64,000 nucleotides of DNA. It comes from Luteithermobacter gelatinilyticus (GTDB lineage Bacteria > Pseudomonadota > Alphaproteobacteria > Sphingomonadales > Emcibacteraceae). The stretch lies in the NCBI RefSeq assembly GCF_005849285.1, contig NZ_CP040517.1:1184501-1248500 (forward strand), written 5' to 3'. Under the pieces are notes generated by a model that worked only from the letters and a program-made list of their open reading frames with translations, had not been told where the DNA came from and did no database searches. The position numbers and the translations under genes are program-made. Shown in pieces: positions 56,554 to 64,000 of this stretch. Every line of letters begins with the position of its first letter. The first letter of the stretch is position 1.

Positions 56554-57738
56554 TTACGCCACCTCAAAAAGGCCGGCTGCACCCATGCCACCGCCGACAC
56601 ACATGGTGATGACCACATATTTCACGCCGCGGCGCTTGCCTTCAATAAGGGCATGTCCCACCATACGTGATCCGCTCATGCCATAAGGATGACCAATGGA
56701 AATGGCGCCGCCATTAACATTGAATTTTTCTAGATCAATACCCAGATGATCCCGGCAATACAGGGCCTGAACGGCAAAGGCTTCATTGAGTTCCCAAAGG
56801 CCGATGTCCTCAATTTTCAGGCCCGCCTGTTTCAGCAGTTTCGGTATGGCATAAATGGGGCCGATGCCCATTTCTTCCGGCGCGCACCCGGCCACCGCCA
56901 TGCCCCGGTAAATACCAAGCGGCGCGAGCCCCTTCTGTTCTGCGAGCCGTGCATCCATCACCACACAGGCGGAAGCGCCATCTGATAACTGGCTGGCATT
57001 GCCAGCCGTGATTGTGCCCCCCTCAATGACAGGGGGCAGACTGGCGAGACTTTCCAGCGTGGTGGAAGGGCGATTGCCTTCGTCCTTTTCCAGAGTGACC
57101 GGTACTTCGCTGATCTTGCCGCTTTCCTTATCCTTGACCAGTTTGATGGAGGGCAGGGGCACGATTTCGTCATCAAATTTACCCGCCTGTTGTGCGGCGG
57201 CTGTGCGTTGCTGGCTCGTCAGCGCATATTCGTCTTGGGACTCGCGGCTGACATTATATCGTTTGGCGACCACTTCCGCTGTTTGCAGCATGGGCATATA
57301 GGCGTTCTCGTTCATGGCCAGAACGGCGGGGTCGGTACTCTCCATGATCCATTTGAAAGCCTTATCCTGGACCAGGGAGATGCTGTCGAGACCACCAGCG
57401 ACAATGGTGCTCATGCCGTCACAGATAATCTGTTTGGCGGCGGTGGCGATAGCCATCAGCCCGGAAGAGCATTGCCGGTCCAGGGTCATGCCGGCCACGC
57501 TGACCGGGAGGCCGGCGGCAATGGCGCTCATGCGGCCAATGTTCCAGCCGGTTGTCCCTGCGGGCAGGGCGCTGCCCATGATCACATCTTCGATTTCCGC
57601 GCCGTCAAGGCCTGCACGCTGGACGGCTTCACGAACCACATGTCCGCCCAAGGTCGGGGATTTGGTGTTGTTGAAGGCGCCCTTGTAAGCGCGGCCAATG
57701 GGGGTTCTGGCGGTGGAAACGATAACGACATCTTTCAT
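56554..57738 (-). CDS. Acetyl-CoA acyltransferase (thiolase)
   Basis: This 394-residue thiolase has the full catalytic set: Cys90 in DRQCSSGL, His350 in [10 protein letters not shown] and Cys380 in TMCVGGGMG. It cleaves 3-ketoacyl-CoA with CoA (or condenses acetyl-CoA). No beta-oxidation multifunctional protein is adjacent. It may serve the catabolic operon 1 kb downstream on the same strand, from which it is separated by repeats and the host-attachment gene. Confidence 0.93.
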   Translation of the reverse strand: MKDVVIVSTARTPIGRAYKGAFNNTKSPTLGGHVVREAVQRAGLDGAEIEDVIMGSALPAGTTGWNIGRMSAIAAGLPVSVAGMTLDRQCSSGLMAIATAAKQIICDGMSTIVAGGLDSISLVQDKAFKWIMESTDPAVLAMNENAYMPMLQTAEVVAKRYNVSRESQDEYALTSQQRTAAAQQAGKFDDEIVPLPSIKLVKDKESGKISEVPVTLEKDEGNRPSTTLESLASLPPVIEGGTITAGNASQLSDGASACVVMDARLAEQKGLAPLGIYRGMAVAGCAPEEMGIGPIYAIPKLLKQAGLKIEDIGLWELNEAFAVQALYCRDHLGIDLEKFNVNGGAISIGHPYGMSGSRMVGHALIEGKRRGVKYVVITMCVGGGMGAAGLFEVA

Positions 57739-57796
57739 GGTCTTGTCCTTACTGGTTTGTCTCTTTAATCCTGGGGCGGGTCCCGGGTTTTATCAT

Positions 57797-57826
57797 AAAG
57801 TGAATTGTGATTAGATTGACTCTAGA
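57797..57826 (+). repeat. CTAG-type palindromic repeat, partial tandem copy
   Basis: AAAGTGAATTGTGATTAGAT then TGACTCTAG preserves the left arm, centre and outer end but has lost most of the right arm. Its terminal CTAG (57823-57826) is shared with the intact copy that follows, so the two are arranged in tandem. Confidence 0.75.
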
Positions 57827-57861
57827 GTGAATTGTGAACAGGTTGGCTCAATTCACTCTAG
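57822..57861. repeat. CTAG-bounded palindromic repeat, intact copy
   Basis: This element has perfect arms CTAGAGTGAATTG and CAATTCACTCTAG around TGAACAGGTTGGCT. It differs from the 30157 copy by one base. It lies 84 bases upstream of the thiolase start. Apart from the three repeats, 57739-58038 shows nothing I can assign. Confidence 0.92.
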
Positions 57862-58011
57862 CGCAGGGTGTTCGGGAGATCAATATAATAATCAAACGTT
57901 TGTTTAGTTATTTGAACTGTTCCATAAACAGGGGTTGCAAGCCATATTTTGTTGTATCTGTTCGGTGTCCTTTGGACTTTTACCCAGAATGACTGGTGGT
58001 GGCCCCCGATT

Positions 58012-58042
58012 GTTGAGCCAACCTATGCACAATTCACGCTAA
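58012..58042 (-). repeat. CTAG-type repeat overlapping a stop codon
   Basis: On the minus strand TTTAGCGTGAATTGTGCA then TAGGTTGGCTCAA matches the left arm, centre and part of the right arm. The edge TAG at 58041-58039 is the stop codon of the host-attachment-family gene. Confidence 0.8.
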
Positions 58043-58482
58043 AGATTATTTTGCAGGTAATTCTTCAACTCATGGGCCGACATTTTGGTCAGATCAGAGG
58101 GAATTTCGGTTTCAATCAGATCTTTCAGCTGCGGTTCCATGGCCTTGCGCATATGTCCCAGCGTTTTGGGGGCCGCAATTAGGATCAGCTTTTCAAAATC
58201 CTTGTTTCGGGCGTGTTCGTTGAGTTTTTTGACCATTTCCCGGGCAAATTCCTCTTCCGCCAGATCATGAGCGTCGTTGCGGGGTTCCATGGCATGCCGA
58301 CTGCCATTCGCGCCGCCGCTTTGACGGCCGGGCTGATCCATGTCGATTTCCCGGCTAGGCAGGCTGGGCAAGGCAAACCCTTCCAGTTCTTTCAAATCAT
58401 ATTTGGCGTTTTGTTTGAGGAAAAAACGGGCGCGGCTACCGTCTGCAACCGCAATCCAGCATTTCGGTTGGTTGATGATCAT
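58039..58482 (-). CDS. Host attachment family protein
   Basis: This 147-residue soluble protein resembles the Host_attach (PF10116, AtsE-like) family: CWIAVADGSRARFFLKQN at the N-terminus, an acidic linker with a FAREMVKKLNEHARNKDFEKLILIA segment, and APKTLGHMRKAMEPQLK near the end. Family members were named from an Agrobacterium attachment locus, but their fold is related to release-factor-1-like domains and the true role is unclear. The stop codon lies inside a palindromic repeat, so the native end may have been altered. Confidence 0.85.
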   Translation of the reverse strand: MIINQPKCWIAVADGSRARFFLKQNAKYDLKELEGFALPSLPSREIDMDQPGRQSGGANGSRHAMEPRNDAHDLAEEEFAREMVKKLNEHARNKDFEKLILIAAPKTLGHMRKAMEPQLKDLIETEIPSDLTKMSAHELKNYLQNNL

Positions 58483-58703
58483 CTTGTCTTTCCCTTTGTT
58501 TGGAAAGGCAATTATATCAAATATACGGGGGAAGATGATAGGGGGTGGCGAAGAAAATTATTTCTCCGGGGAAAGAGAGCAGAATGAAATGAAAACGTCA
58601 TCCATATCGTTCTCTTTTCGGCGTCACGCCGGGGTCACTCCGATGCCCACAGGATCGTTTGGCAAACCTTCTGAAACCTGTGGCGCTTCCCCGGGGATCG
58701 GCA

Positions 58704-58722
58704 CCCCGGATTAAGTCCGGGG
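58704..58722. repeat. CCCCGGA palindrome, common alphaproteobacterial type
   Basis: CCCCGGA and TCCGGGG flank TTAAG. This resembles the CCCGGACTTGATCCGGG-type palindromes scattered through many alphaproteobacterial genomes. It lies 26 bases beyond the end of the dioxygenase operon and could form a 3' hairpin for it, though no T tract follows. The remainder of 58483-58747 shows nothing else. Confidence 0.55.
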
Positions 58723-58747
58723 CCCCGACATCTCTTATTTCTCACCC

Positions 58748-59242
58748 CTACAGATAGATCACCAGGCTGTCGAGTGCGGCGTCACAGTTGATCAGATCTA
58801 CCCGCTTGTGACGGATTTTGAGGCCGTCCTCTGTGCGGGCGAGCACATGACGATAGGTGCCGCCGAAGACCTGCTGATTTTTGTAATAGAGCAGAGCGTG
58901 AAAATTGGAGGTCACCGTGATATCGCCTGTGGCTTCGTCAATATGTTCCACCCGGATGTTGGAAATAATGTGCGAGCAGCGTACCGGGTGATCCAGGGAT
59001 GGCGCTTTGGTTTCATGAAAATTGATCCGCCGAATATTCATCAGCAGTTTGTCATCATAAAATATCGAGATGTGATTCAGCGGGTCTTCCTGATCCGGCT
59101 TGACCGGCATCCAGTAGGTACCGTCTTCGGTATAAAGCTCATAAAAGGCGTTGAGATCCGCCCGGTCCAGACAAGAGGCCTCTTCATATAACAGGTCTTC
59201 GATTTCCCGGATGTCCGGGTTGCTTCTGATCACCGTGGTCAT
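58748..59242 (-). CDS. Aromatic-ring-hydroxylating dioxygenase beta subunit
   Basis: This 164-residue SnoaL/cystatin-like fold protein is the small structural subunit of Rieske non-heme oxygenases. Signatures include EIEDLLYEEASCLD, FYELYTEDGTYWMPV and the C-terminal RKFRHxR-like region read here as GLKIRHKRVDLIN. It forms an alpha3beta3 hexamer with the alpha subunit, whose gene overlaps its start by 4 bases. It is the last gene of the operon. Confidence 0.93.
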   Translation of the reverse strand: MTTVIRSNPDIREIEDLLYEEASCLDRADLNAFYELYTEDGTYWMPVKPDQEDPLNHISIFYDDKLLMNIRRINFHETKAPSLDHPVRCSHIISNIRVEHIDEATGDITVTSNFHALLYYKNQQVFGGTYRHVLARTEDGLKIRHKRVDLINCDAALDSLVIYL

Positions 59243-60567
59243 TCCGCTGCCTCCACTTCGCTATATTCCGGAGCTGTCATATATTCTTTCCAGGCCTTGT
59301 ACATGTTACGGAAAGACAGGTCGCTGGTCCCGATTCCACGCATGACGCCCGGTTCTTCCTCCCGGTCCTGTCCCAGATTGCGGTGCATATCAACCCAGTC
59401 GCCTGCATCGGCTTCCACACCTTCCTGAATGCGCCGGTAGCATTCAAGATCATCCGGCCCGACCATGGAGCCGGAAGAATTGATCAGGCGGCTGTAGAGA
59501 ATATTGCGCTGGAACATTTCGTCCGGCGCCCCCACCAGCCGGAAATGCCAAGTTTCAATAATCGTGCGATTGACGGCCACGGGCCGCACGACACGAATAT
59601 TCTGGATGGCCCCTTTCAGGGTCATGGATGGATAAAGGATGGTGTTATGGCGGTTGATGGACAGGATATCCTCGGTTTTTTCCTTGCCATAAGCTGCATA
59701 CATGGCGTCCAGATACCCTGGGATTTCCGAATAATCCGCATGGATGCTGGTTTTGCCGCCGGAATAACCATTGCCATAGGCGCAGGCGGTGACGCCCATA
59801 TTGTCAAAAAACTCATAACTGCTGCCAAAGGGGAAGATGATTTCCGCCTCACGGGGCGGCGGGGTGTCCTTGGGCATGGATGCCATGAGTTTCTTGGTCG
59901 CCTGGCCGACGGATTTGTGGGCCACCATCGGGTGGGTGGTGTCGTTCAGGTTATCCATGAACAGTTTCCAGTTGCAGGTGTGATCATATTTCAGCACCCC
60001 TCCATCCATCACCAGCTTACCCTCGGGCGAGCGGTCGATCATATTGTCGATGCTGGTGGCAACATGGCCCAGATATTCTTCCAGCGATGGCCCTTCGGGG
60101 CTAAGGCTGGCAAAGACAAACCCCCGGTAATCGCCGTAACGGGGCACCCGTTTCATGTTATTGGCCGGGTCCTTGATGTCAAAACCGGTGTTTTCATACC
60201 CTTTGTTATGGGGAATCCCCATCAGGGTGCCGTCGGTGGCAAAGGTCCACCCGTGATAACCACAGCAAAACACCCGCGCGCTGCCGTATTCCTGATTAAC
60301 CAGTTTGGCGCCACGATGGGTGCAGCGGTTAAACAATACATGGATTTCGCCGGATTTATCCCGCACCATGATCACGGGCTGTTTGCCGATATTGCAGGTG
60401 TAATAATCGCCGGGCTTGGGGATCTGGCTTTCATGGCCCACAAAAATCCAGGCCTTGCCGAAAATGCGGTCCATTTCCAGATCAAAGATTTCTTCATCAG
60501 TATACAGCTTGCGGTGGGTTCTGGTTTCCTGAACCATATCCGCCAGTTGTTGTATGCTATAGGTCAT
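59239..60567 (-). CDS. Rieske ring-hydroxylating dioxygenase alpha subunit
   Basis: This is the 442-residue catalytic subunit. The Rieske [2Fe-2S] ligands are Cys82, His84, Cys102 and His105. The mononuclear iron site is in DTTHPMVAH (Asp209, His212, His217), with NWKLFMDN before it. It should dihydroxylate an aromatic ring using electrons from a ferredoxin/reductase pair, neither of which is encoded here. The substrate is not deducible. Translation is coupled to the beta subunit by a 4-base overlap. Confidence 0.94.
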   Translation of the reverse strand: MTYSIQQLADMVQETRTHRKLYTDEEIFDLEMDRIFGKAWIFVGHESQIPKPGDYYTCNIGKQPVIMVRDKSGEIHVLFNRCTHRGAKLVNQEYGSARVFCCGYHGWTFATDGTLMGIPHNKGYENTGFDIKDPANNMKRVPRYGDYRGFVFASLSPEGPSLEEYLGHVATSIDNMIDRSPEGKLVMDGGVLKYDHTCNWKLFMDNLNDTTHPMVAHKSVGQATKKLMASMPKDTPPPREAEIIFPFGSSYEFFDNMGVTACAYGNGYSGGKTSIHADYSEIPGYLDAMYAAYGKEKTEDILSINRHNTILYPSMTLKGAIQNIRVVRPVAVNRTIIETWHFRLVGAPDEMFQRNILYSRLINSSGSMVGPDDLECYRRIQEGVEADAGDWVDMHRNLGQDREEEPGVMRGIGTSDLSFRNMYKAWKEYMTAPEYSEVEAAE

Positions 60568-60578
60568 TTTTCGTCTCC

Positions 60579-61298
60579 TTACAGCGTGAGCGAACCGAGG
60601 CTGGCACCGCCACAGACATACAATGTCTGTCCGGTTACAAATCCGTTATTTTCGTCCGCGAAAAACAGGGTGGCCCGGGCGATGTCTTCCGGCGTACCTA
60701 GCCGCCCTACCGGCAGTCCCTGGGCGAGGGATTTTGCTTTTTCTTCAGAGACCTGTTCGTGGAACATCTCCGTGACAATGGGGCCGGGCGCAATGGCGTT
60801 CACGGTAATGCCATGATGGCCCAGCTCCATGGCCCAGGTCCGGGTCATGCTGATGATGGCCGCCTTGGTGCCCGCATAATTGGTGCGGGTGGGCAGGCCC
60901 ACCACGGCCCGGCTTGACATGTTGATGATACGCCCGAACCGGGCTTCTTTCATGGCCGGTAAGCACGCTTGGGTCAGAAGGATCATGGCGCCCAAATGAA
61001 GATTGGTGAGATAGGTGAGGTCGTCCAGGCTGACCTCTTCAATCAGTGAGGGCCGAATAACCCCGGCATTGTTCACCAGGGTGGTCACCTTGTGTTTGGC
61101 GGTAATTTCCGCGGCCGCCTCCCGGGTGGCGGCCGGGTCGGCCAGATCTACCTCATAAGCTTCCAGATGGGCATGGTTAAAATCAGGCAGGCGGCGAGCC
61201 AGGGTAATCACATGATAGCCGGCATCCAACATCATTTGGCAAATGCCTTTGCCGATGCCGCTGCTGCCGCCGGTCACGATGACTTTACGGTTTTTCAT
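60579..61298 (-). CDS. Short-chain dehydrogenase/reductase
   Basis: This 239-residue SDR has the cofactor motif TGGSSGIGKG (9-18), NNAGV (76-80) and the catalytic Ser128/Ser129, Tyr141 and Lys145 (YAGTK). In this operon it could oxidise a cis-dihydrodiol made by the dioxygenase or a hydroxyacyl-CoA; which one is open. Its start overlaps the DUF35 gene by 14 bases, and the alpha subunit gene follows 11 bases later. Confidence 0.92.
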   Translation of the reverse strand: MKNRKVIVTGGSSGIGKGICQMMLDAGYHVITLARRLPDFNHAHLEAYEVDLADPAATREAAAEITAKHKVTTLVNNAGVIRPSLIEEVSLDDLTYLTNLHLGAMILLTQACLPAMKEARFGRIINMSSRAVVGLPTRTNYAGTKAAIISMTRTWAMELGHHGITVNAIAPGPIVTEMFHEQVSEEKAKSLAQGLPVGRLGTPEDIARATLFFADENNGFVTGQTLYVCGGASLGSLTL

Positions 61299-61680
61299 TG
61301 TTGTCTCCCAGAGAAGAAATGACTTCCGCCCAGCTCCTCACCGAAACATTTTCGGGCAGGGCGATATAAACAGGATCTGCAAAAGGGGTTGGAATGCTGC
61401 TGATGGTCACCGGCGACCCCGGCGCAGCGCAGTCCCGATGACAATAGGTGAACAGAATACCGCCGGTATCAAGTTGCACCGTGGCAATGCGCAGCGGCAA
61501 TAGGGGCCTCAGACTGTCTTCGAGACTGTGATGCAGAAGAATGCTGCCGAGCACCCGGCCTTTGTTGTTCACCGGTTGCGTTTGCAGATCTGGACTAAGA
61601 CAATTGCCGCAAATTTCCCGTGGGGGATATTGCACAGTGCCGCAGTCCTGACAAACGGGAAGAGAGAGGGGAGCAGACAT
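61285..61680 (-). CDS. DUF35 OB-fold/zinc-ribbon protein
   Basis: This 131-residue protein has a rubredoxin-like zinc ribbon (Cys10, Cys13, Cys24, Cys27) followed by an OB-fold (ChsH2/DUF35 type). Such proteins bind acyl-CoA and pair with thiolase-like enzymes such as Ltp2. The start at 61680 has GGGAGG about 10 bases upstream and lies 2 bases after the stop of the thiolase-like gene, which fits a stable two-protein complex. Confidence 0.88.
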   Translation of the reverse strand: MSAPLSLPVCQDCGTVQYPPREICGNCLSPDLQTQPVNNKGRVLGSILLHHSLEDSLRPLLPLRIATVQLDTGGILFTYCHRDCAAPGSPVTISSIPTPFADPVYIALPENVSVRSWAEVISSLGDNNEKP

Positions 61681-61682
61681 GA

Positions 61683-62864
61683 TTATTGGCCTCCCTTCCT
61701 GAGAATGGCCGCCGCCGAACACAGGCCGCGATTGTAATTGATCATGCCATAGCCGCTGATCAGCGCGGTTTCGGCCTTTTTCACCGGATTGCCGAGCGCC
61801 TGGCCGGTCAGTTGCCGGAGGCTTTCGACAACGCCCATATATCCGGCGGCTGATCCGGCCTGGCCACAGGAAAGCTGCCCGCCACAGGTATTGTGCGGCA
61901 GGCCGTCGCCGTCGAAATTTAGATTGGTTTCGCGCAAAAAGGCCGGTCCCTGGCCCTTTTCACAAAAACCGAGATCTTCCATCTGCATCAGGCTGATCAC
62001 CGGATAATCATCATAGGTTTGGAGCATGTCCATGTCTCGCGGGCCAAGGCCGGCCTTGTGATACATCTCGTCGGCATAAGCCGCCCAGCCGCCGCGGATT
62101 TGTATTGGATCATCGGGAAAGGAATTGTGCAGTTCGCCGGTGCTGAGAATTTCTGCATAAGCCAGTCCCAAATGGTGGGCCCGTTCCGTGCTCATCACCA
62201 GAAATGCCTCCGCCCCAGCGCAAGGCATGACACAGTCCAGAAGATGCACCGGCCCGGCGATGGGACGGGCGGAAAGGTAATCTTCCCGGGTCATGGGTTT
62301 GTTTCTGAACAGGGATAGGTCGAAATGATTGGCGTTGTGGCGCTGACTGAGTGCAATACGGGCGAAGTCCTCCCGCGTGGCACCGAACCGGTCCATGTAA
62401 TGCTGGGTGATCTGGGCAAAGGCCATGTTGGGCCCTCCGGCGCCGTACCAGTAGGCGGAACTGTTGGAAAAACTGCTGAAGTCATGCACCAGTTTTTTGA
62501 AACTTTCCGCATTGGCCGTATCGCCACCGATACAGGCGATAATATCTGCGTCTCCGGCCTGGACGGCACGAGCGGCCCGTTGCAGGGCAATCACCCCGGA
62601 TGCCCCGCCATAGGGGAGGTCCGCGATCCACCGGGGGCTGAGGCGCAGATATTCGGTAAGGGTAATGGTGCTGTCCGGCCGCAATGTGAAACTAGAGGTG
62701 GCCAGACCGTCAATCTGGTCTTTTTTCAGACCGCTGGTTTTAAGCAGTTCTCTGAGTGCAGAACCGATAAACCACGGAGCGCCATACGGGCTGCTTTTCA
62801 CGTAAGGCAGCGTCACCGGCGCGGTCAGCGCAACTCCCTCATATCCGCCGGATGCCTTGCTCAT
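61683..62864 (-). CDS. Thiolase-fold protein lacking the catalytic residues (lipid-transfer/Ltp2-like)
   Basis: This 393-residue protein is of the thiolase superfamily, SCP-x/lipid-transfer branch. The nucleophilic Cys of CxSG is replaced by Gly87 in YGGASGVIAL. The HPxG histidine is replaced by Gln335 in SCGQAGSAAG. The final CxGxGxG has become SGYGMINYNRG. It cannot be a normal thiolase. In steroid degraders such proteins with DUF35 partners (Ltp2-ChsH2) act as retro-aldolases on CoA-linked side chains, and this is the best inference here. It overlaps the ligase gene by 4 bases. Confidence 0.88.
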   Translation of the reverse strand: MSKASGGYEGVALTAPVTLPYVKSSPYGAPWFIGSALRELLKTSGLKKDQIDGLATSSFTLRPDSTITLTEYLRLSPRWIADLPYGGASGVIALQRAARAVQAGDADIIACIGGDTANAESFKKLVHDFSSFSNSSAYWYGAGGPNMAFAQITQHYMDRFGATREDFARIALSQRHNANHFDLSLFRNKPMTREDYLSARPIAGPVHLLDCVMPCAGAEAFLVMSTERAHHLGLAYAEILSTGELHNSFPDDPIQIRGGWAAYADEMYHKAGLGPRDMDMLQTYDDYPVISLMQMEDLGFCEKGQGPAFLRETNLNFDGDGLPHNTCGGQLSCGQAGSAAGYMGVVESLRQLTGQALGNPVKKAETALISGYGMINYNRGLCSAAAILRKGGQ

Positions 62865-64000
62865 GTGCCGGTTCCTTCGGTCTTGGGGCGTTTCTTCAGG
62901 GATCTGAGATCATAGGTCTTTCCCTGTTCGACAAGTCTGCGGCATAAGGTTTTCACCTCACCGCGTTGCAGTTTTTCGGACGGGGTTTTCGGCAGCTTGT
63001 CCACAAAGGCGATATATCCCGGCAGCTTATAATAGGCGAGCAGGGGCATGGCCGTTTCAAAAATCTGCTGGGCCAGGTCCGCAGAATCCTCGAAGCCTTC
63101 AGCCAGTTCGATGGCGGCCATGACTTCATCCCCACGCAGGTCGTCAGGAACCGCTGTGACGGCCACGGTGCCGATGGGCTCCTGCTGCTGAAGGATGGAT
63201 TCCACCTCAACGGCAGAAATGTTTTCGCCACTGCGGCGGATGATGTTTTTTTTGCGGTCTACAAAATAAAACGCCCCTTCCGCGTCCTGTCGCGCAAGGT
63301 CCCCCGTGTGCAGCCAGCCGCCCTCCCAGATTTCTTCGGTCGCGGCCGGATTCTTATAATAGCCGGAGAAGAAACCTTTTCGCGGATTGTTTCCCTTGCG
63401 CCGGACCAGAAGTTCGCCGACCTCGCCACAAGGTACATCCTGTCCCGTGTCATCTACAAGACGCGCTTCCACATCCGCCGGGGCCTTGCCAAAACAGCTT
63501 TGGCCCACATGGCGGGGTTCCACATTTGCGGTGATGCAGCCGCCGCTGCCGGATTCGGTCATGGCCCAGCTTTCAATTAGGGGAAAGCCAAAGCGTTCTT
63601 CAAAGGCGGCGTGATGTTTGGGGTTGACCCCGGCGCCAAAGCCGAACTTGACCTGATGGGCACGATCATAGGGGCCTTCCGGGATCTGCAGAAGAATAGC
63701 CGGCAGAACGCCCAGATAATGCACGATGGTGGCGTTGCTTTCCGCAATGCTTTGCCACCAGGTGCGCGGATGGAAGCGGTCCAGCTGAATAATACAGCCG
63801 CCGTTCATCATCATGCCCATGGTGGAACAGGCAAGCGCATTCATATGCACCAGCGGCAGTGGCGTGAGCAGACGTTCCTTGCCAGGCTCTAGCGTACAAT
63901 AGCCGCCAATATCCCGGTACCAATGGCCAAATTCCAAGAAATATTCGTTGCTCAGCATGCAGGCTTTGGGTTTTCCAGTGCTGCCCGAGGTGAACATCAG
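62861..64000 (-). CDS. AMP-binding acyl-CoA ligase, 5' part beyond window
   Basis: The C-terminal 379 residues of an ANL-family ligase are visible; the gene continues past position 64000. Present are the phosphate loop FTSGSTGKPK at the very edge, ESWAMTESGSGG, TGDLARQDAEGAFYFVDRKK, and the catalytic lysine region TPSEKLQRGEV. It should activate a carboxylate to its CoA thioester by way of an acyl-adenylate, the entry step for the operon. About 150 N-terminal residues are missing from view. GTG/ATG overlap with the next gene implies coupling. Confidence 0.92.
   Translation of the reverse strand: MMFTSGSTGKPKACMLSNEYFLEFGHWYRDIGGYCTLEPGKERLLTPLPLVHMNALACSTMGMMMNGGCIIQLDRFHPRTWWQSIAESNATIVHYLGVLPAILLQIPEGPYDRAHQVKFGFGAGVNPKHHAAFEERFGFPLIESWAMTESGSGGCITANVEPRHVGQSCFGKAPADVEARLVDDTGQDVPCGEVGELLVRRKGNNPRKGFFSGYYKNPAATEEIWEGGWLHTGDLARQDAEGAFYFVDRKKNIIRRSGENISAVEVESILQQQEPIGTVAVTAVPDDLRGDEVMAAIELAEGFEDSADLAQQIFETAMPLLAYYKLPGYIAFVDKLPKTPSEKLQRGEVKTLCRRLVEQGKTYDLRSLKKRPKTEGTGT

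Noticed and set aside
59383-60816. A 477-codon plus-strand frame opposite the Rieske alpha subunit
   Set aside because: It is antisense to a gene with complete Rieske and iron motifs; the translation shows no domain.

Overview
The window looks like ordinary chromosome from an alphaproteobacterium of moderate GC content. The evidence is a set of genes typical of that class: the division-site ATPase MipZ, the DivK-PleD cell-cycle pair, a phasin-ClpS-ClpA run, the small families DUF1489 and DUF3572, and DNA polymerase IV with an N-terminal zinc ribbon. The three large TonB-dependent receptors and the Rieske dioxygenase cluster would fit an aquatic or marine heterotroph. Order-level placement (for example Emcibacterales or Kordiimonadales) is a guess from gene style only. 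I see no prophage, CRISPR array, rRNA operon or intact insertion sequence.

Layout. 0-0.5 kb: the start of a DedA/YqaA-like gene, a cluster of large hairpins and tRNA-Leu(CAA). 0.6-16 kb: housekeeping and metabolic genes (alpha/beta hydrolase, MgtE, DUF1489, HisN, a DadA-like flavoprotein, TypA, a quinone reductase, a Tat-exported spermidine dehydrogenase-like flavoprotein, PanC, a Bax-like glucosaminidase, MipZ, a J-protein, phosphomannomutase). 16-23 kb: phasin, ClpS, ClpA, a secreted small protein, a COG3146 protein, GDPD and RidA. 23-30 kb: signalling and repair (a diguanylate cyclase, a VOC protein, DinB, fructokinase, a HAD protein, DUF3572, DivK, PleD, L33). 30-42 kb: rnr-topA-dprA-plsY-pyrX-pyrB-ruvX on the minus strand, then a TPP riboswitch with thiC.

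42-54.6 kb is the most distinctive region. It holds a FecI-like sigma factor, a FecR-like anti-sigma factor, a 1173-residue TonB receptor with an STN signalling domain, and two further TonB receptors without STN. Their leaders and signal peptides are near copies of each other while their barrels have diverged. A 77-nt structured RNA element ending in a terminator occurs once before this array and once after it. The two copies keep the same stem although the stem sequence differs, and both carry an exposed CCUCC core that can pair with the ribosome binding sites of the two later receptors. This is the best candidate here for an undescribed regulatory system.

54.6-64 kb: argG, a MocA-like nucleotidyltransferase, a true thiolase, a host-attachment-family protein, and a tightly overlapping minus-strand operon (CoA ligase, thiolase-fold protein, DUF35, SDR, Rieske alpha and beta). 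The thiolase-fold protein has lost every thiolase catalytic residue. Together with DUF35 it resembles the Ltp2-type retro-aldolases, which suggests side-chain cleavage of a CoA-activated cyclic compound.

A family of roughly 40-bp palindromic repeats bounded by CTAG is scattered through the intergenic spaces at six sites, one of them a tandem pair. In one place the repeat supplies the stop codon of the neighbouring gene. Two unrelated short tandem repeats (3 x 16 bp and 5 x 17 bp) sit directly upstream of start codons.
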